Counted from the first letter of the stretch, positions 1 to 8,072 are shown. The stretch is 55,013 nt of DNA from Levilactobacillus namurensis DSM 19117 (GCF_001434785.1 NZ_AZDT01000018.1:1-55013); one strand, 5' to 3'. Translations and numbers: made by a program. The notes: generated from the letters alone by a model not told the origin.

Positions 1-6
1 GTACAT

Positions 7-42
7 AAAAATGGTGTTGATGGATTTCATCCATCAACACCA
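7..42 (-). terminator. Terminator of the DUF805 gene
   Basis: A perfect 12-bp inverted repeat (TGGTGTTGATGG, 12-23; CCATCAACACCA, 31-42) is followed on the minus strand by five T residues. It lies just downstream of the stop codon of the minus-strand DUF805 gene. Confidence 0.8.
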
Positions 43-101
43 AATATCATAGAACCTAAAAAGAAGTAATGACCTTACCTGCGGATAATTATAAAAACTC
101 T

Positions 102-482
102 TTATCCCATCTTTTGGTACTTTTGCCAACGATTAGGTTTTGAAGGCAGTACAGTAAGAATGAAGAACCAAATAGTTCCAATAGGAGGTACTAAATCAAG
201 TAACACCCACCAAGCTGAACGATCCGTATCGTGCAAACGACGGAACTTCAAAGACAGGGTTCCAATCCACACAACTAATGCGATGATCTTACTGATCATA
301 CTGATATTTAGATCCTTCCAGTCGTAAATATCATCTATTGGGTGACCGACTAAGTGTTGAATTATACCAATGATAATACCACCTAAAAGGTAGTTGATGA
401 TTATTGGCCACCAATAGGCTGGACGAGATGCCGTTCCATTAAAATTTAAAATATTATGCCAGAACTCTTTATAGTAACTCAT
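102..482 (-). CDS. DUF805 family membrane protein
   Basis: This is a 126-residue protein with the DUF805 layout. The N-terminal YYKEFWHNILNFNGTASR segment is typical, followed by about four hydrophobic segments and a conserved RRLHDTDRSAWW motif near residues 82-93. DUF805 proteins are small inner-membrane proteins of unknown function. I place the start at the ATG at 482 because an almost perfect ribosome binding site, AAGGAGGTGAT, sits just upstream; a GTG three codons further upstream overlaps that site. It stands alone, with its own terminator at 7-42, and faces away from the gene-poor tract to its right. Family assignment is firm; function is unknown. Confidence 0.85.
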   Translation of the reverse strand: MSYYKEFWHNILNFNGTASRPAYWWPIIINYLLGGIIIGIIQHLVGHPIDDIYDWKDLNISMISKIIALVVWIGTLSLKFRRLHDTDRSAWWVLLDLVPPIGTIWFFILTVLPSKPNRWQKYQKMG

Positions 483-875
483 GTTTATCACCTCCTTATA
501 ACTAGGATAGCACTGAACATAGTTAGTGTGTTGTCTTATTTAAAAATAAACGAATAAAGACCGTTAGACGTTATTATCGCATTAATGGTAGTACGCAACG
601 AACGTTTACTGACCTAAGTAAAAGCCATCCCGTCTTACCCAATGGTTATTATACTATGAGAAAGTGGAGTGGTTTTTTGTGATAGACCGACCGCCCAGCA
701 ACAGCCCTATCAAATTATCTTTAATCAATGGCCAACAGAGTAGTTATAACATGGCTGGTTATTAGGCGGTAGGCAAAGTGAGGTGTTCGAAGAGGACCTG
801 GCTAAACCTGACCTCAAAAACCTGTGCTGAATTTAGAGTGGAATTAATTGTTGTCTACCTGACAAAACTTGACAT

Positions 876-982
876 CATTACAAAACAAACACTATGGTGC
901 GGTAGCATGATATGCAGCAAAATCCTAACATGTAATGGCCCCATACTCTGATATTTCTGACACCCTAAGAGGAAAAATGTGG
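876..982. repeat. Imperfect direct repeat R1, copy 1
   Basis: Copy 1 shares with 1055-1194, in the same order, the blocks ACAAACACTATGGTGC-like, TGATATGC, CCTAACA, a CTGAtATTTCTGACAcCCTAA-like block and GGAAAAATg. The copies differ by substitutions and by a 35-bp inserted hairpin in copy 2. No protein function is apparent. Confidence 0.6.
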
Positions 983-1054
983 AGATTGTGGAGGCCCTAA
1001 AAAAGGGCGGCAACTGATTAATTGGACAAATTGAGCACCATAAATAGGCAGTGG

Positions 1055-1194
1055 CATTACGAAACAACACTTTGGTGCAGGGGCTTGATATGCGACCAAA
1101 AGCCTAACAAAACCTAACATTAATGGGTGCACCCTTTTTGGCTTGGGGTGCACCCATATTCTGACATTTCTGACATCCTAAAGGGAAAATATTG
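1055..1194. repeat. Imperfect direct repeat R1, copy 2
   Basis: This is the second copy of the 876-982 repeat, in the same orientation. It is enlarged by a hairpin whose arms, ATGGGTGCACCC (1123-1134) and GGGTGCACCCAT (1146-1157), are a perfect 12-bp inverted repeat around an 11-base loop. Confidence 0.6.
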
Positions 1195-1223
1195 TGACGG
1201 GGTGGTCCGTTCATTTCAAAACA

Positions 1224-1296
1224 AACACGGATAATTTCAAAATAACACGGATAATCTGGAAACAACCAACACAAGATTGGGAACAACTCAACACAA
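1224..1296. repeat. Iteron-like spaced AACAC repeats
   Basis: AACAC-containing units start at about 1224, 1244, 1268 and 1290, spaced 20, 24 and 22 bp, close to two helical turns. The first two share AACACGGATAAT. The last two are degenerate (AACACAA). Spacing near 22 bp is typical of iterons in theta-replicating plasmids of lactic acid bacteria, but no replication gene is present, so the role is speculative. Confidence 0.35.
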
Positions 1297-1366
1297 ATTA
1301 TAAGCAGGAACACTGTAATGACAGTATTTGTCGTGATTAGAGAGGCGAAAGGAACGTTACTATTTG

Positions 1367-1384
1367 AAACGGAGCGCTCCGTTT
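1367..1384. repeat. Perfect 18-bp palindrome
   Basis: AAACGGAGCGCTCCGTTT is a perfect 18-bp palindrome with no loop. This is unusual for a transcription terminator and more like a binding site for a symmetric protein dimer. It lies just downstream of the AACAC array. Confidence 0.6.
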
Positions 1385-1467
1385 GGGAAAGGGAGCGTTA
1401 CCCTTGAGCCATTAACAAAAGTTAACGTTTCTGACTAAGTGCCCCCTCAAAAAGGTTGCACTAAGAG

Positions 1468-1496
1468 GTTGCGACATAATGCGACACTGTCGCAAC
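1468..1496. repeat. 9-bp perfect inverted repeat
   Basis: GTTGCGACA (1468-1476) and TGTCGCAAC (1488-1496) form a perfect inverted repeat around 11 bases. The core word GCGAC recurs inside the loop. No T tract follows on either strand. Confidence 0.55.
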
Positions 1497-1573
1497 ACAA
1501 TGCAACACCGATACGTATGCACTCAATAGAGTGGTGCTATGCCGTTAATAGGCTGTTGATCTGCTAATTTACA

Positions 1574-1633
1574 TTACAAAAATGCTAGCTTTTACTAGCC
1601 CGTTAATACTAGGTTTTGCTAGTGTTTTTGTAA
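1574..1633. repeat. 60-bp imperfect inverted repeat
   Basis: The outer arms TTACAAAAATGCTAGC and GCTAGTGTTTTTGTAA match at 14 of 16 positions. Pairing continues inward through ACTAG and CTAGG. The size fits a long hairpin or a remnant of element termini. Confidence 0.5.
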
Positions 1634-1727
1634 CACAAAGCCTAGGCCAAATAAAGTCCATATTGATCCAGTTAAGTGGGCTTGATGTTGGAATTTGTTG
1701 GCAGTTTGAATGAGTGACTGGTTGAAG

Positions 1728-1851
1728 ATGGTTCGCTTGGCTAAGAGGGGGAGGGGCGCTTAAAATGTTTGAGGTCAATTAGATTGACTAGGAATCGACC
1801 AAGCGAAAAATTGCGCTCAGTATCGGTAAGCAAGTCTTTCCGAGCGACCTG
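1728..1851. repeat. Structured repeat R2, copy 1
   Basis: This is the first of two about 122-bp related segments. Shared blocks are GTTCgCTTGGCTAAG at the left, then GCGaAAAATTgCGCTCAGTA and AAgCAAGTCTTTC, ending GCGACCTG. See 1991-2112 for the better-preserved copy. Confidence 0.6.
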
Positions 1852-1990
1852 CTTTGCTATCGTTTTGAACGATAACGGATGGGTTACAGCAATCTGTTTA
1901 GAAATAGTCGTGAACAAATCCTCTCAAACGATGTGTTTCATCCCCATTTAGAGTACTTGAGGCCGTTCAAGACAACGGGGTAGGTGAGGC

Positions 1991-2112
1991 ATGTTCACTT
2001 GGCTAAGTGCATCCGATGCACTTAGAAAATTCGTGGTCGTTTAGAACGGCCAGGATTCACTTAGCGGAAAATTCCGCTCAGTACCAGTAAACAAGTCTTT
2101 CTAAACGACCTG
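1991..2112. repeat. Structured repeat R2, copy 2
   Basis: This copy contains three inverted repeats: CTAAGTGCATC/GATGCACTTAG (2003-2025, perfect), the outer pair GGTCGTTTAG (2035-2044) with CTAAACGACC (2101-2110), and AGCGGAA/TTCCGCT near 2062-2077. Together with the related copy at 1728-1851, this suggests a structured repeated element different from the A/B family further right. Confidence 0.55.
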
Positions 2113-2207
2113 TTAGGGTATAGAGACATAGTAGTGATGGCGTTTTATCTCTTTTTTTGAGATAAACGTTAGTCCGTAGATTGTATAAGTAAATACATAG
2201 ATGTATT

Positions 2208-2245
2208 AAAAAATCCCCCAATTACTCATGGTAATCAGAGGGAAG
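2208..2245 (-). terminator. Terminator downstream of the YxeA-like gene
   Basis: On the minus strand an imperfect GC-containing hairpin (TCCCTCTGATTAC paired with GTAATTGGGGGA) is followed by six T residues. It lies about 70 bp past the stop of the minus-strand gene. Confidence 0.6.
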
Positions 2246-2317
2246 GAAAATTAGTTTTCTTTAGCAAACATTATATTTTAGACTTTGATAATAGATTATG
2301 AGGTTCTATCTATGCAG

Positions 2318-2704
2318 TTATTGATGAGTACTATTTAGTTTTGTCTTAATCGAAGATGGAATGTTACTCTCGTGAACATAGTGAGGGCCGTTTATTATCC
2401 TTTTTTTAGATATATTAGCCTTGACAACTGACTTTGGCGTTAAAGGTTTGGGATTTTCCCCCTCTAGGTCATACGGTAGAACGATGGTTTTACCATTTGG
2501 GTAAATAAATTTTAATTTATAACTATAAGAGTGATAGCCAGCTACGACTTTCCCACTGTCATCAACCGTTTTCTTGCGGCTAGGAACTTTACTGGGCACT
2601 ACGGCAAATGCTGTGTGCCCTACATAAGTATCGTTATAATAAGACCAGCCAAAATAAATACCCACAATCATTATACCAATAATTAGCCACAAACCCTTTT
2701 TCAT
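2318..2704 (-). CDS. YxeA-like (DUF1093) small membrane-anchored protein
   Basis: The product is 128 residues. One hydrophobic segment (residues 4-22) acts as a membrane anchor or uncleaved signal, followed by an extracellular domain with the GYHSYSYKLKFIYPNGK strand pattern and a conserved tail VHESNIPSSIKTKL. This matches the Bacillus YxeA / DUF1093 family of roughly 110-130 residues, whose function is unknown. The start has AAGGAT 8-10 bases upstream. It is a single-gene unit between repeat-rich DNA and the ssrA 3' end, so it may be cargo of a former mobile element; that is inference. Confidence 0.7.
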   Translation of the reverse strand: MKKGLWLIIGIMIVGIYFGWSYYNDTYVGHTAFAVVPSKVPSRKKTVDDSGKVVAGYHSYSYKLKFIYPNGKTIVLPYDLEGENPKPLTPKSVVKANISKKRIINGPHYVHESNIPSSIKTKLNSTHQ

Positions 2705-2811
2705 GTTACACCATCCTTAATTTGAAGATTCTATTTTTTAGAGAAAATAAAACTGCTAGTCAAGACTAACAGTTCCATCCCTACCACCGCTATTTATTTT
2801 TGAACCCAAAG

Positions 2812-2860
2812 TGAATGCCATTTTAGAAATTGAATGCCAAATTGAATGCCATTGAATGAC
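2812..2860. repeat. Four TGAATGCCA direct repeats beside ssrA
   Basis: TGAATGCCA occurs at 2812, 2831 and 2843, and the variant TGAATGACG starts at 2853. Between them and ssrA lie two related words, TTCTATGAAAAAC near 2870 and CCCTATGAAAAAC near 2930. Short direct repeats of this kind next to the 3' end of a tmRNA gene resemble arm-type integrase binding sites and attachment-site relics. No integrase gene is in the window. Confidence 0.45.
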
Positions 2861-2951
2861 GTTCTATGGGCTTCTATGAAAAACTAAAAAAATAAAAACG
2901 TTGATTTATTAGGCTTATGGGCGCCTATGAAGCCCTATGAAAAACCATATA

Positions 2952-3320
2952 TGGAGCTGGCGGGGATCGAACCCGCGTCCTAGCATATCGCCACCCCAGC
3001 CTCTACACTCATAGGCAGACTACTTAAATTTTCACCCAACAACCTGCCGCCTGTCAGGGCCAACATGCTGAGCTAACCTGATTCATCTCTTTTGAACAGC
3101 TTCAGGTGGGAGCCAGTCAACGTAACCCGTTAAATTTAGGACCCAGATCTAACCCGCGGGTAAGGCTAGGAGGATCTACGTTAAGCGCCTATTAAGCAGC
3201 TAAAGCGTAAGAATTGTTATTATTTTTTGCAGTTATAATTAAACTGGACCTTTTAACGTAGATGCCGCTACGGAGTGCAACCAAGGCTCGACCTATACCA
3301 GTCGAATCCAGAACAGCCCC
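2952..3320 (-). ncRNA. ssrA: Transfer-messenger RNA (tmRNA)
   Basis: The minus strand starts GGGGCTGTTCTGGATTCGAC and ends GGTTCGATCCCCGCCAGCTC plus CA. The 5' GGGGCTG pairs with 3' CAGCTCC to form the acceptor stem. The T-arm motif GGTTCGATCC is present, and a CCA end is not encoded. The internal reading frame runs from GCA to TAA and encodes AKNNNNSYALAA, a normal proteolysis tag ending ALAA. With SmpB it rescues ribosomes stalled on broken mRNAs. The length, about 369 nt, is usual. Confidence 0.97.
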
Positions 3321-3336
3321 AAAACGATACTAATCT

Positions 3337-3364
3337 AGTCTACCATATCTCAGCCACCCTGCAA
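3337..3364 (-). promoter_or_regulatory. Promoter of ssrA
   Basis: On the minus strand, -35 TTGCAG (3364-3359) and -10 TAGACT (3342-3337) are separated by 16 bp. The -10 lies about 16 bases before the mature 5' end of tmRNA, allowing for a processed leader. Confidence 0.65.
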
Positions 3365-3418
3365 AATATTTCGCATTTTCCGGCCTAAATAAAAGAAATT
3401 CCACCCCAAGCAGTATAG

Positions 3419-3424
3419 TATAAT
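3419..3424 (+). promoter_or_regulatory. -10 element of the two-component operon
   Basis: A TATAAT hexamer precedes a leader of about 150 bases before the response-regulator start. No good -35 hexamer is seen at 16-18 bp, so a regulated promoter is possible. Confidence 0.4.
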
Positions 3425-3583
3425 AGGTAACTACGGAGCCCATAGCAATAATGCAGCAAAAGTTACAGAAACTTCATGGTTCTATCACGGAGCTTTCTGA
3501 TTCACCTGTTAACTTCAGGACAATATGACTCACGAACTTTTGGCTGGCTCCGAATACCGGTGAGGTCACTTTGGAGGTCACAC

Positions 3584-4318
3584 ATGAAGTTATTAATGAT
3601 TGAGGATAACCACTCAGTATCGCAAATGATGTCGATGTTTTTTAAGAAGGAACAGTGGGACGTCTCGTTCGCCTACGATGGCAACGAGGCCGTTGAGATG
3701 TTCGCCGCGGCGCCGAACGACTGGGACATGGTCACCCTGGACCTGAACCTGCCTGGCTTAGACGGGATGCAGGTCAGTGCCGAGATTCGAAAGCTCTCAC
3801 CGACCGTGCCCATCATCATGTTGACGGCGCGCGATTCGGAAAGCGACCAGGTCTTGGGACTAGAGATGGGGGCTGACGACTATGTTACCAAACCATTCAG
3901 TCCAATCACGCTGATTGCACGCATCAAGGCCTTACACCGGCGGGCGGAATTGGCTCCCGTGTCGAAGGTCCAAGATCCCCAACCCCTGGACGACACGGAA
4001 TCCTTTGACGTGGTCACGGAGCACTTCAAGTTAAACACCAAGACGCGTGAAGCGTACTTAAACGATCATCAGATCGAGGACCTGACACCTAAGGAATTCG
4101 ACCTGTTGAAGACGTTGGCCCAGAAGCCCCGCCAGGTGTTCTCCCGGGAACAGCTCCTCCAGTTAGTCTGGGATTACGAGTACTACGGCGATGAGCGGAC
4201 GGTCGACGCCCACATCAAGAAGTTGCGGCAGAAGATCGAGAAAGTGGGGCCACAGATTATCCAAACCGTTTGGGGCGTGGGTTATAAATTCGATGATAGT
4301 GGAGCCGATTCCAAATGA
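3584..4318 (+). CDS. OmpR-family response regulator
   Basis: The product is 244 residues: an N-terminal receiver domain (1-120) and a C-terminal winged-helix DNA-binding domain (about 140-240). Acidic residues ED at 7-8, phosphoacceptor Asp53 in LDLNLPG, a conserved Thr in MLTARD and Lys103 in TKPF complete the receiver signature. The DNA-binding domain has LTPKEFDLL and the VWGVGYKF ending of OmpR/PhoB types. I chose the ATG at 3584 because GGAGG lies 6 bases upstream and the receiver begins there; an upstream in-frame start at 3476 would add 36 residues unlike the family. The last bases overlap the kinase start (ATGA). The signal sensed is unknown. Confidence 0.93.
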   Translation: MKLLMIEDNHSVSQMMSMFFKKEQWDVSFAYDGNEAVEMFAAAPNDWDMVTLDLNLPGLDGMQVSAEIRKLSPTVPIIMLTARDSESDQVLGLEMGADDYVTKPFSPITLIARIKALHRRAELAPVSKVQDPQPLDDTESFDVVTEHFKLNTKTREAYLNDHQIEDLTPKEFDLLKTLAQKPRQVFSREQLLQLVWDYEYYGDERTVDAHIKKLRQKIEKVGPQIIQTVWGVGYKFDDSGADSK

Positions 4319-5781
4319 AGTTAATGTATCAACAGATGTTGGGCTTTTTTGCCGCTATTACCATCATCCTGGTGTTGTTAGGCGTGTCCTACACCCAGAT
4401 GACCCGGCACATGGTCTACAGCAACACCTGGAACACCCTGGAGAAGTACTCCAACAGTCTGATTGAACAGTCCTTGCGAATCAGCGCGGAGAATCCCAAA
4501 CAAGTCAATTTTGATACCACGGCGCTAGAAAATAGCGAGCAGTTGCTACAAAATCAGGCCGTCAGCGTCACCATTTATAGTGCCAAGAACCAGATTGTCT
4601 TTCCGGACAACATCTATCAGCAGTCCATTAACCAGAAGGACTGGAACAAGATGAAGAATAACCGGATCATCCACAAGGTGGTCGACCGCCGAATGCGGAA
4701 TAAGAACGGGCGGGTGACGCCGGCCGTGACCGAAGTTATGAAACCTTACTTCTATAACCATAAGCTGGTAGCGGTAGTGGTCATGGGGGCCTTTGTCTCG
4801 GATATCAATACCAACATCAACCAGATTAACCGGAACCTGATTCGGGCGTTGTTCGTCTCAATCCTGGTGGCCATCGTGGCTAGCTACATTCTGGCCCGGT
4901 ATTACACCTCGCGGATCAACCGGCTGCGAAAAGCCACGAACCAGGTCGCCCAGGGAGATTACGACGTCCAGATGGCTAGTCGCAACCGGGATGAGATTGA
5001 TGACCTGATCAACGATTTCAACGGGATGACCCATTCACTGAAGGATTCCCAAGAGGAGATTCAGCGTCAGGAACAGCGCCGACGGGAGTTCATGGCCAAC
5101 GCGTCCCACGAGATGCGTACGCCGTTGACCACCATCAACGGGCTACTAGAGGGCCTGGCTTACGACGCGATTCCGGAAGAAAGTAAGGAAGAAAGTATCG
5201 ATCTGATGCGCAGCGAGACCAGCCGGCTGATTCGTCTGGTCAATGAGAACCTGGACTACGAGAAGATTCGCTCGAACCAGATTACGTTGAACCTACACGA
5301 GTTTAACGCCGTCGACGCCCTGCACAACATTGTGGAGCAGCTGAAACAAAAGGCCGATGACAGTCAGGACACGCTGGAACTACAAGCACCGGAAGAAATT
5401 GCCGTGTACGCCGACTATGACCGCTTTGTCCAGATCATGTTCAACATCACCCAGAACGCCATTCAGTTCACCCAGCAAGGGCACATCACAATTACCGCCC
5501 AGCGCGGGTATGAGGAGGCCATCATCAAGGTCGCCGATACCGGGATGGGGATGAGTGACGAGCAGCTCCAGAACATCTGGGAACGCTACTACAAGGCCGA
5601 TCCGTCACGAAAGAACACCAAGTACGGTGAGTCCGGTCTGGGCTTATCAATCGTCCACCAGCTGGTTCAGCTGCACCACGGAAAGATCAGCGTGGACAGC
5701 AAGCAGGGCGTGGGAACCACGTTTACCGTGATTTTCCCCGACCAACACCAGACAAATGTCGACCGTGCCAAGACGGACTAG
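4315..5781 (+). CDS. Sensor histidine kinase
   Basis: This 488-residue membrane kinase is the partner of the upstream regulator, with overlapping stop and start. It has a transmembrane segment at about 8-28, an extracytoplasmic sensor domain to about 170, a second transmembrane segment at about 172-195 and a HAMP linker (SRINRLRKATNQVAQGDYDV). The dimerisation/phosphoacceptor box NASHEMRTPLTT has His265. The ATPase domain shows the N box (NITQNAIQF), G1 (DTGMGM) and G2 (GESGLGLS). All catalytic motifs are intact. The architecture is like YclK/ResE-type kinases. The stimulus cannot be told from sequence. Confidence 0.93.
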   Translation: MKLMYQQMLGFFAAITIILVLLGVSYTQMTRHMVYSNTWNTLEKYSNSLIEQSLRISAENPKQVNFDTTALENSEQLLQNQAVSVTIYSAKNQIVFPDNIYQQSINQKDWNKMKNNRIIHKVVDRRMRNKNGRVTPAVTEVMKPYFYNHKLVAVVVMGAFVSDINTNINQINRNLIRALFVSILVAIVASYILARYYTSRINRLRKATNQVAQGDYDVQMASRNRDEIDDLINDFNGMTHSLKDSQEEIQRQEQRRREFMANASHEMRTPLTTINGLLEGLAYDAIPEESKEESIDLMRSETSRLIRLVNENLDYEKIRSNQITLNLHEFNAVDALHNIVEQLKQKADDSQDTLELQAPEEIAVYADYDRFVQIMFNITQNAIQFTQQGHITITAQRGYEEAIIKVADTGMGMSDEQLQNIWERYYKADPSRKNTKYGESGLGLSIVHQLVQLHHGKISVDSKQGVGTTFTVIFPDQHQTNVDRAKTD

Positions 5782-5824
5782 CAGGAACATGGTACAATAG
5801 GGAGCACAATTAAGGAGGACTCAC

Positions 5825-6973
5825 TTGAAACGTATACAAATTACCGGGAAATCTGTCCGGAAGTTCGAAGACGGGTATCCCGTCGTTAACATCACTGATT
5901 TAGAGAATCGCCAGGACTTTGAGGATGGCGCGTGGGTGCAATTAGAGAACCACGGCCATTTCGTGGCGACCGCTTATTTTGCCAAACAACACCGGGGGGC
6001 CGGCTACGTGCTGAGCCTACGGGAAAATGAACCTATCGACGAACGGTTCTTCGCCAGCAAGTTCCGTGCGGCCCAAGCCAAGCGTGCCGCCATTAACGTC
6101 GGGGAAGCCTACCGCTTCTTTAACGACGTGGGGGATGGCCTAGGTGGCCTGATCATCGACGTCTATCAAGGCGTCTACGTCTTCCGTTGGCAAAACGCGG
6201 CGTTGAAGCGTCAAGCACGGTTGATCTACGCAGGCTTCCAGCGGGTCATGGGGCAGGACCTGACCGTCTTAGCCGCAACGCCTGGTCAAGAGGCCTTGCA
6301 AGTGGTCACGGGGAAGCTGCCTCAGGACCCCGTCACCATTACCGAAGCGGGGGTGGCCTATCCGGTCGACCTGACCGTTAGTCGCCAACAGTTGGCCTTA
6401 GAGTTCCGGGACGAACGGGCTTGGGCTCGCGAGAATAGCGCTCAGCAGCGCATCTTGAACCTGTACAGTGCGGAGACGGGGGTCGTGACCGCAGCCATGG
6501 CTGGTGATGCCACGGAAGCCGTCACGGTCGACCCGACCAACCGGGCCACCACGGCCTTACAGGCGCAATTGGCGGCCAATAACCTGGACCAAGCGGCGGT
6601 CGAGATGCGGACTATGGACGTGACCAACTACTTGGATTACGCCATTAAGCACGGGTTGACCTTCGACACGGTCTTTGTGAATCCGCCAGCGTTCATCCGC
6701 GGGAAGAAGCACCGTTTCGACCTAGACCAAGATCTGGGGACCTTATTGACCCAAGTCCTTCAGGTGACGCATACGGGCTCACAGGTACTGGTCACCACGA
6801 CGGCACCGGGCTACTCATTAAAGAAACTCCGGACGACTGTTAGTGAAGTTGCCCAAAATTATACCGGTCATGTAAATGTTTCCATGGACTTTCACTCCCC
6901 AGCCGACTTTATGACCAATTCGGCTGACCGGCAGAGTGAAGCACTCAAGGGATTACATTTAGTTATCGGGTAA
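5825..6973 (+). CDS. PUA-domain class I SAM-dependent RNA methyltransferase (RlmI-like)
   Basis: The product is 382 residues. An N-terminal PUA domain (about 1-75) is followed by a linker strand domain and a Rossmann-type methyltransferase domain (about 205-382). The layout matches RlmI-type enzymes that methylate 23S rRNA at cytosine C5. The usual motif I and the DPPxF motif are altered here to NLYSAETGVVTAAM and VNPPAF, so activity or target may differ from E. coli RlmI. The start is TTG, supported by AAGGAGG 5 bases upstream. It has its own extended -10 (TGGTACAAT, 5790-5798), 30 bases upstream, and ends at the terminator at 7011. Confidence 0.8.
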   Translation: MKRIQITGKSVRKFEDGYPVVNITDLENRQDFEDGAWVQLENHGHFVATAYFAKQHRGAGYVLSLRENEPIDERFFASKFRAAQAKRAAINVGEAYRFFNDVGDGLGGLIIDVYQGVYVFRWQNAALKRQARLIYAGFQRVMGQDLTVLAATPGQEALQVVTGKLPQDPVTITEAGVAYPVDLTVSRQQLALEFRDERAWARENSAQQRILNLYSAETGVVTAAMAGDATEAVTVDPTNRATTALQAQLAANNLDQAAVEMRTMDVTNYLDYAIKHGLTFDTVFVNPPAFIRGKKHRFDLDQDLGTLLTQVLQVTHTGSQVLVTTTAPGYSLKKLRTTVSEVAQNYTGHVNVSMDFHSPADFMTNSADRQSEALKGLHLVIG

Positions 6974-7010
6974 TTGCTTGTGAATGAAAGCGTGTGAAAA
7001 TTAACTAATG

Positions 7011-7056
7011 AACAGTGAACAAGTGGCTAGACCATTGATAGTTCACTGTTTTTTTT
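7011..7056 (+). terminator. Terminator after the methyltransferase gene
   Basis: The perfect 10-bp arms AACAGTGAAC and GTTCACTGTT are followed by a run of eight T residues including the last arm bases. Confidence 0.85.
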
Positions 7057-7109
7057 ATCAGAAATAGTTTACTTTTAGAACCAGAACCCTTAAACTAATT
7101 CTTGTAAAC

Positions 7110-7123
7110 AAAAAGCGCTTACA
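7110..7123. promoter_or_regulatory. Catabolite-responsive element (cre)
   Basis: On the minus strand TGTAAGCGCTTTTT fits the cre pattern TGWAANCGNTNWCA except near its end. It sits 43 bases before the sugar transporter start, where CcpA binding would link expression to sugar supply. Confidence 0.6.
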
Positions 7124-7165
7124 AAAACAAACGGCATAATTGAAATGAGAGTAGAGGGATTTACA

Positions 7166-8035
7166 ATGGGAATTTTACTAGCTTTGATTCCAGCACTTTG
7201 CTGGGGAAGCATCGGGTTGATCAGTGGCCGCTTGGGCGGAACGTCGTATCAACAAACGTTAGGAATGACGGCCGGAGCCGTTTTATTCGGGATTTTTTCG
7301 CTGGTATATTTCCACGTTCAACTATCGGGTATCGCGATGCTGGTTGGGATTGCGTCTGGTCTATGCTGGGCCGTGGGACAATTTGAACAGTTCCAATCCA
7401 TGAAGTTCATCGGCATTTCCCGGACGGTCCCAATTTCGACCGGGTTACAGTTGGCCGGGACCGCGTTAGCCGGGGTCTTGCTCTTCCACGAATGGAAGAC
7501 CAGTACCATGGTGATGACGGGGACCATCGCAGTTATCATCTTGATTGCTGGGGCCGCTCTGACGTCTTTGCGCGATAAGAGTGCGGGCGTCAATAGTGAG
7601 CACATTGAAGCAGGTCGCGGGGCTACGGCCATCGCCATCTCGACGGTGGGCTACATCCTGTACACGGTGATTGTGAACATGTCGGGGTTGGACTCCAAAT
7701 TGATCCTGTTCCCCCAATCTATTGGGATGATTCTGGGAGCGTTGATCTTCATCCTGTTGTCGAAGGAAAACCGGAAGAAGGTCTGGCACGTGGCCACAGC
7801 CAAGAACGTGCTGACCGGTCTGGTCTGGGGCATTGGGAACTTCTTCATGTTCATGGCGATTCCGTCCGTGGGGTTGGCGATCAGCTACTCACTGGCTCAA
7901 TGTGGGATCGTGATTTCCACCTTCGGGAGCATCTGGCTCTTGGGTGAAAAGAAGACAAATCGCGAAATGGTCTACACGGTAATTGGCTCACTTTTAGTCA
8001 TTGCAGGTGGGGTCACTTTAGGATTGATGAAATAG
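7166..8035 (+). CDS. GRP-family sugar uptake protein (GlcU/RbsU type)
   Basis: The product is 289 residues with about ten hydrophobic segments and the GILLALIPALCWGSIG N-terminus of the glucose/ribose uptake family (drug/metabolite transporter superfamily). Members move glucose or ribose without phosphorylation, probably by proton symport. I chose the ATG at 7166 because GAGGG lies 7 bases upstream and the family begins there; an in-frame ATG at 7145 is less likely. The cre site upstream supports a sugar role. Glucose or ribose cannot be separated from sequence alone. Confidence 0.85.
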   Translation: MGILLALIPALCWGSIGLISGRLGGTSYQQTLGMTAGAVLFGIFSLVYFHVQLSGIAMLVGIASGLCWAVGQFEQFQSMKFIGISRTVPISTGLQLAGTALAGVLLFHEWKTSTMVMTGTIAVIILIAGAALTSLRDKSAGVNSEHIEAGRGATAIAISTVGYILYTVIVNMSGLDSKLILFPQSIGMILGALIFILLSKENRKKVWHVATAKNVLTGLVWGIGNFFMFMAIPSVGLAISYSLAQCGIVISTFGSIWLLGEKKTNREMVYTVIGSLLVIAGGVTLGLMK

Positions 8036-8043
8036 GATAAACG

Positions 8044-8072
8044 GGCTGATGACGGGCGTTGTCGGCCTTTTT
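8044..8072 (+). terminator. Terminator after the sugar transporter
   Basis: GGCTGATGAC pairs with GTTGTCGGCC, including wobble pairs, and is followed by five T residues. Confidence 0.7.

Larger units (their letters stand above)
492..2207. other. Gene-poor tract with repeats and palindromes
   Basis: No convincing gene was found. Open frames here are short, lack ribosome binding sites and have no recognisable products. The stretch instead holds two imperfect duplications (876-982 with 1055-1194; 1728-1851 with 1991-2112), perfect inverted repeats at 1123-1157, 1367-1384, 1468-1496 and 2003-2025, a longer imperfect one at 1574-1633, and spaced AACAC repeats at 1224-1296. It resembles the non-coding remains of a plasmid or integrated element. 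That reading is an inference. Confidence 0.5.

Noticed and set aside
855-1313. Several 60-70-codon frames in the left tract, two sharing LGCQKxQxMG
   Set aside because: The shared peptide comes from the DNA duplication at 876-1194. No ribosome binding sites or natural protein composition were seen.
1769-1951. 60-codon plus-strand frame
   Set aside because: It lies across the R2 repeat, lacks a start signal and has no resemblance to a protein family I know.
3476-3583. 36-residue N-terminal extension of the response regulator
   Set aside because: It does not resemble a receiver domain, and a proper ribosome binding site precedes the ATG at 3584.
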